Below, in pieces: positions 14,901-16,584 of a stretch of 16,584 nt of DNA (position 1 is the first letter of the stretch; each line of letters opens with the position of its first letter). The stretch spans positions 1 through 16,584 of the forward strand of contig QWII01000154.1 in NCBI GenBank assembly GCA_021405325.1, given 5' to 3'. Below the pieces are notes generated by a model. That model was given only the letters and a program-made list of their open reading frames with translations, searched no databases and had not been told where the DNA came from. This stretch comes from Caldilinea sp. CFX5 (GTDB taxonomy: Bacteria; Chloroflexota; Anaerolineae; Caldilineales; Caldilineaceae). The translations under genes and the position numbers were made by a program.

Positions 14901-15465
14901 TGTCTTTGCCCAGCTTACGGGCGATGCCGAAAGTGCACGGCGCGACGCACAGGAAGCCGTGCATCTGGGCCAGCAATTACACAACCCGCAGTTTCAAGCC
15001 GAGGGGTTGCTGCTGTTGGGTCATGCCCAGTATACGTTACAGTGCTTTGCCGAGGTGGAAGAGAGCTACCGCGCGGCGCAACGGCTTTACGGGCAGATCG
15101 GCAACAGCGCAGCAGCCGCCGAGGCGAGCGCCGGGTTGATCCAATGGGCGCTACATCGGGGTGATCTCGCCCAAGCCCAAGTGCTGGCTGAAGAACTGAT
15201 TCCCCTGTTGGATGGCAAAAGCCACGTCGGGGTGGATGAACCCTTCTTGGTTTATCTCGCCTGCTACCAAGGGTTAACGGCGGCGCATGACCTGCGCGCC
15301 AACCGCATAATCAAGCAAGGGATCCAGGTGCTGCAACGCTATGCCGACCGCATTGCGGATGAGTCGTTGCGCCGTTCCTTTCTGGAAAATGTACCGACTC
15401 ACCGCCAGTTGCAAGCCGCCTTCTGTGACGGGATCAGCGCGGTACTGGGGGCGGTGGCGGAGTGA
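11917..15465 (+). CDS. SARP-type regulator: winged helix, BTAD, NB-ARC-like ATPase, TPR repeats
   Basis: Start ATG (11917) is preceded by GAGG (11907-11910) at 6 nt; a TTG at 11911 abuts the GAGG and is less likely. 1182 residues. Residues 1-85: OmpR/SARP winged helix (LRFLGRFQVT, DKGRALLAYLAVE, ALLWPD, GSLRQAIYQLRQVL). 95-255: BTAD helical domain (YDCDVVTFNTLL to VEPDSETTALYEQI). 263-298: linker made of simple repeats. 300-580: STAND/NB-ARC-like ATPase with Walker A GPGGMGKT (326-333), Walker B LLLILD (395-400), VTSRARL and GMPLGL (495-500). About 600-1182: helical TPR-like repeats, clearest near RRIGDYTTARHIYEESLTLT and in the LGDVMRLVGEYTLARELL region. No C-terminal LuxR helix-turn-helix was seen. 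By family, it should be a cytoplasmic DNA-binding activator gated by nucleotide and by a TPR-sensed partner. Target genes are likely but unproven neighbours. Confidence 0.93.
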   Translation: MVELQLRFLGRFQVTRKERLITAFESDKGRALLAYLAVEVAHPHLRSALTALLWPDYAESSARGSLRQAIYQLRQVLADEDHTPPLLLVTRQTLQLNPDAAYDCDVVTFNTLLAQSARHAHAQLAQCPACLEKLRQAVDLYQGEFLAGFAIADSEPFEVWRRIKQEQLHLQALDALATLADANEANGALEQAQHYAQRQLFLEPWREATHRQLMRVLAQRGQRAAALAQYQHCCQILRNELTVEPDSETTALYEQIRAGKLDKVTGWQGDRVTSDRVTPPTNTPVTPSPPHNLPATLTPFVGRTGELTKLLLQLQHPDCRLLTLVGPGGMGKTRLALEVARQRLGSYADGVFFVSLAPLTSVDSVAPTIATTLGLTLSGGDPQTALLEMLAAKQLLLILDNFEHLLGAAGLVADLLQRAPRVQILVTSRARLNLQGEYFVMVQPLSFSGVLTVAEATNADAVRLLVQSVQRNQVDFLLDSTNLPVVLRICQLVEGMPLGLEMAAGWVELLSLPEIVAEIEKSIDFLTVAWPNAPDRQRSMRAVFDWSWKLLNAHEQQAFRLLSIFRGGFTREAAEQVTGATLRTLSSLANKSLLYVTYPQVNLVRYQVHELLGQFAAEQLAHQPQEQVAIQAQHSTYYLTYVAAREVRLVRSESRQSATEIQTELDNIRQAWRYAARQANSGLLDKSVVGLSRYYDLVGLLNESIQVLGEAAAGLETSGSMVTTDPQAQGLGVQHAQQMRGKLLALQAAALVKQGRFDESLAVAQQAVALGALYGGVEGEIYGRVVIGQGFYRKGEYAVARECFADVLQLAARHQQQSTAEIVSDAECIAYVWLGAIEAETGNIALAKIRFDEGIALSHRHNKFHYEIRARINLADLLRRIGDYTTARHIYEESLTLTRSLGYQWGEAQTLLELGDVMRLVGEYTLARELLLKAEAQHAKSEIVLERVYCYISLARLHCYLGDHEQVRYWLDRVFHSLHLWESTWLKFNALSLRAVFAQLTGDAESARRDAQEAVHLGQQLHNPQFQAEGLLLLGHAQYTLQCFAEVEESYRAAQRLYGQIGNSAAAAEASAGLIQWALHRGDLAQAQVLAEELIPLLDGKSHVGVDEPFLVYLACYQGLTAAHDLRANRIIKQGIQVLQRYADRIADESLRRSFLENVPTHRQLQAAFCDGISAVLGAVAE
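12703..12790 (+). repeat. Simple-repeat linker inside the regulator gene
   Basis: From 12703 the DNA is a run of 7-8 bp units of the type ggtgacag (ggtgacag, ggtggcaa, ggtgacag, agtgaca, agtgacag, ggtgacac). From about 12768 the opposite-strand version follows (gtcacccc, ttcacccc, ctcac). gggtgac (12743-12749) and gtcaccc (12769-12775) are exact complements. The period is not a multiple of three, so the encoded linker DKVTGWQGDRVTSDRVTPP is not a clean peptide repeat. It joins BTAD to the ATPase domain. Confidence 0.85.
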
Positions 15466-15475
15466 GAAGACAAGA

Positions 15476-15524
15476 AGACAAGAAAGGGGGACGGGTATCC
15501 AATACCCGTCCCCCTTTCTTGTCT
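15476..15524. terminator. Perfect 23-bp hairpin between convergent genes
   Basis: Left arm 15476-15498 and right arm 15502-15524 are exact complements over 23 bp, with loop cca. The stem mixes a GC-rich top (gggggacgggtat) with an A/T-richer base (agacaagaaa). It starts 11 nt after the regulator's stop and ends 80 nt before the stop of the right-hand gene on the opposite strand. Position suggests a bidirectional terminator. Neither side has a long T-run: tagatttcttt follows on plus and tcttgtcttc on minus. Two tandem copies of agaagaca (15465-15480) lead into it. Confidence 0.75.
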
Positions 15525-15549
15525 AGATTTCTTTGGTTGTGCGGCGTTG

Positions 15550-15594
15550 GTGAATGGCGCTCCTGGCCAGGGATGGCGTAGGCGCGCCATTCAC
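15550..15594. terminator. Second inverted repeat in the convergent intergenic region
   Basis: gtgaatggcgc (15550-15560) and gcgccattcac (15584-15594) are perfect 11-bp complements with 23 nt between, the spacer containing the palindrome ctggccag. It lies 9 nt beyond the stop of the minus-strand right-hand gene, so it may serve as that gene's own terminator or 3' stabilising stem. A palindromic insertion is also possible. Confidence 0.5.
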
Positions 15595-15603
15595 TGATTC
15601 TGT

Positions 15604-16584
15604 CTATGGCCCTTCGCTGGCCACCAGCGGCAAGTAGATTGTCCCTGGTGTAGCGGCGGACGCTTGTCCCGCAGCAGTTGGCGACACCGGCGCCGTCGTC
15701 GTGATGACGGTCGTTGTCGTGACCGGCGTTGCCGTGGTCAGCATCGTCGTCGCTGTGAGGACCGGAGCCGTGTCCAGCGCTACTGTCTCACTGACCACTG
15801 TCTCACTGACCACTGTCTCACTGACCACTGCCTCACTGGCGGCATCGACACTGACCAGTGGCAGGAAGAGCGCGTTCGTCGCTACGCCACTTCCGGTGTC
15901 AACCACTGTCGTCGTCTCGACCGTGGTGGTGATGACTGCCGTCTCTGCAGTGCCGCTGTCCACCGCCGCCGCCCGCACAACGGGGTCGCCGGGGCGGGTG
16001 ACTTTGGCGTTTTGCTCGGCCAAGACCCACTTGCCGATGAAGGCGCCAGTGGCATTGACATTCTGGCGGAAGTTGATCATCCCATTCGGGGCGACGATGT
16101 AGGCGCTGATGGTCACATTCTGGTCGAAGGCTGCCGACCGTGGTTGGCTGCCCGGCCCGCTTTGCCCATCCGTACCGGCGATGTGAATAACAATGCTGTT
16201 GGCATCCAGATTGGTCACGCCCGGCGCCGGCCCGACAAAGGCATTATTGTTGACCAGCAGCACACCGGCAATGCGCACCTCACTCGGCGCCTGGAAGTGG
16301 ACCTTGGCGTTCTGGCTCACTGTCCAGGAAGCGAAGTGATAGAGTCCGCCGCTCAGTACCAGTGTAGCGCCATTGTTCACCGTCAGGGCTCCATAGCTGC
16401 CGGCGGCGAGTGTCTGGCTGCCATTGACGGTGACGGCTGGCGTGCCAGGGGTGATGGCGGGCAGCGCCGGTAGGCCAGAGCGCAGCGGCAGCGCCAAGGG
16501 GGTGGTGCGTGTACCATTGACTACGCCTTTGCCGGTCAGATCGTTATAGCTGGGATTGTAGATCACCCCGTTGTTGTCCACCAC
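15604..16584 (-). CDS. C-terminal part of a large surface protein with Thr/Val stalk and LPLV tail
   Basis: Open from the right edge to TAG at 15604-15606; 326 residues visible and the N-terminus is outside the window, so the GTG at the edge is not a claimed start. Residues 1-200 are beta-rich and repetitive, with many Asn/Val/Gly (SLTVNNGAT-like turns such as ALTVNNGATLVLSGG, YHFASWTV, VRIAGVLLVNNNAFVG, VAPNGMINFRQN and TGAFIGKWVLAEQNAKV), typical of a stacked beta-helix or polymer-forming-type fold. Residues 215-310 are a Thr/Val/Ser stalk (TTTVETTTVV, VVSET repeats, TTTTVITTT). Two similar motifs occur: NALFLPLVSV in the stalk and TIYLPLVASEGP at the very end. No LPXTG motif or terminal membrane helix is present. 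Probably a cell-surface or extracellular protein; function unknown. Confidence 0.85.
   Translation of the reverse strand: MVDNNGVIYNPSYNDLTGKGVVNGTRTTPLALPLRSGLPALPAITPGTPAVTVNGSQTLAAGSYGALTVNNGATLVLSGGLYHFASWTVSQNAKVHFQAPSEVRIAGVLLVNNNAFVGPAPGVTNLDANSIVIHIAGTDGQSGPGSQPRSAAFDQNVTISAYIVAPNGMINFRQNVNATGAFIGKWVLAEQNAKVTRPGDPVVRAAAVDSGTAETAVITTTVETTTVVDTGSGVATNALFLPLVSVDAASEAVVSETVVSETVVSETVALDTAPVLTATTMLTTATPVTTTTVITTTAPVSPTAAGQASAATPGTIYLPLVASEGP
15782..15841 (-). repeat. Codon-aligned 15-bp tandem repeat encoding VVSET units
   Basis: Three exact copies of actgtctcactgacc (15782-15796, 15797-15811, 15812-15826) and a fourth diverged copy (actgcctcactggcg, 15827-15841) run in the minus-strand frame. 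Each encodes a five-residue VSETV-type unit in the stalk. A period of 15 keeps the frame, so copy number could vary without breaking the protein. Confidence 0.9.

Larger units (their letters stand above)
15466..15603. other. 138-bp convergent intergenic region
   Basis: Holds the tandem agaagaca units, the 23-bp hairpin and the 11-bp inverted repeat described separately, and little else. No gene-sized open frame is convincing here. Confidence 0.8.

Noticed and set aside
14900..15465. C-terminal LuxR-type helix-turn-helix in the regulator, as in LAL proteins.
   Set aside because: The end (RRSFLENVPTHRQL..) is helical TPR-like; the LuxR pattern (LTxREXEVL..IA..L..S..TVK.H) is absent. DNA binding is expected from the N-terminal winged helix.

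Overview
This window looks like accessory DNA from a GC-rich member of the Chloroflexota, probably near Caldilineae/Anaerolineae. That assignment rests on recalled family patterns: a SARP-type winged helix + BTAD + NB-ARC-like ATPase + TPR regulator with no LuxR domain, very large LamG/Ig/calcium-repeat surface proteins, a protein ending in a '(F/Y)LPLV' tail, and a short '..YHSYLVRLW..' protein. No database search was possible.

Layout. (1) Positions 1-11085, minus strand: one uninterrupted reading frame of 3695 codons that runs off the left edge. It encodes a giant exported or membrane-anchored protein. In order it has a signal/anchor segment, a lipoprotein-like beta domain, a membrane hairpin, calcium-type DxDxDG repeats, a mid-protein block of several hydrophobic helices, more calcium repeats, a possible beta-propeller region, two LamG domains separated and followed by Ig-like domains, a cadherin-like domain, and the first residues of another domain at the edge. 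(2) Positions 11168-11383, minus: a 71-residue cytoplasmic-looking protein 82 bp upstream of the giant gene and probably co-transcribed with it. (3) Positions 11384-11916: a 533-bp divergent intergenic region with a nested palindrome, 80-bp tandem repeats, an operator-like inverted repeat and a leader hairpin. (4) Positions 11917-15465, plus: an 1182-residue SARP/BTAD-NB-ARC-TPR regulator. (5) Positions 15466-15603: a convergent intergenic region with a perfect 23-bp hairpin (likely bidirectional terminator) and a second inverted repeat. (6) Positions 15604-16584, minus: the C-terminal 326 residues of another large surface protein, ending in a Thr/Val-rich stalk with two LPLV motifs.

How the genes may work together (inference): the regulator sits between two minus-strand surface-protein genes that may be paralogues. 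The truncated end of the left gene resembles the start of the kind of domain seen in the right gene. The regulator is divergent from the small gene/giant gene pair, so the shared 533-bp region is the natural place for control of both. The most unusual points are the adhesin-like protein with a multi-helix membrane block in its middle, the LPLV tail, and short-period repeat/palindrome units lying inside coding linkers as well as between genes. Most other open frames here, especially on the plus strand over 1-11000, are antisense or off-frame shadows of the giant gene.
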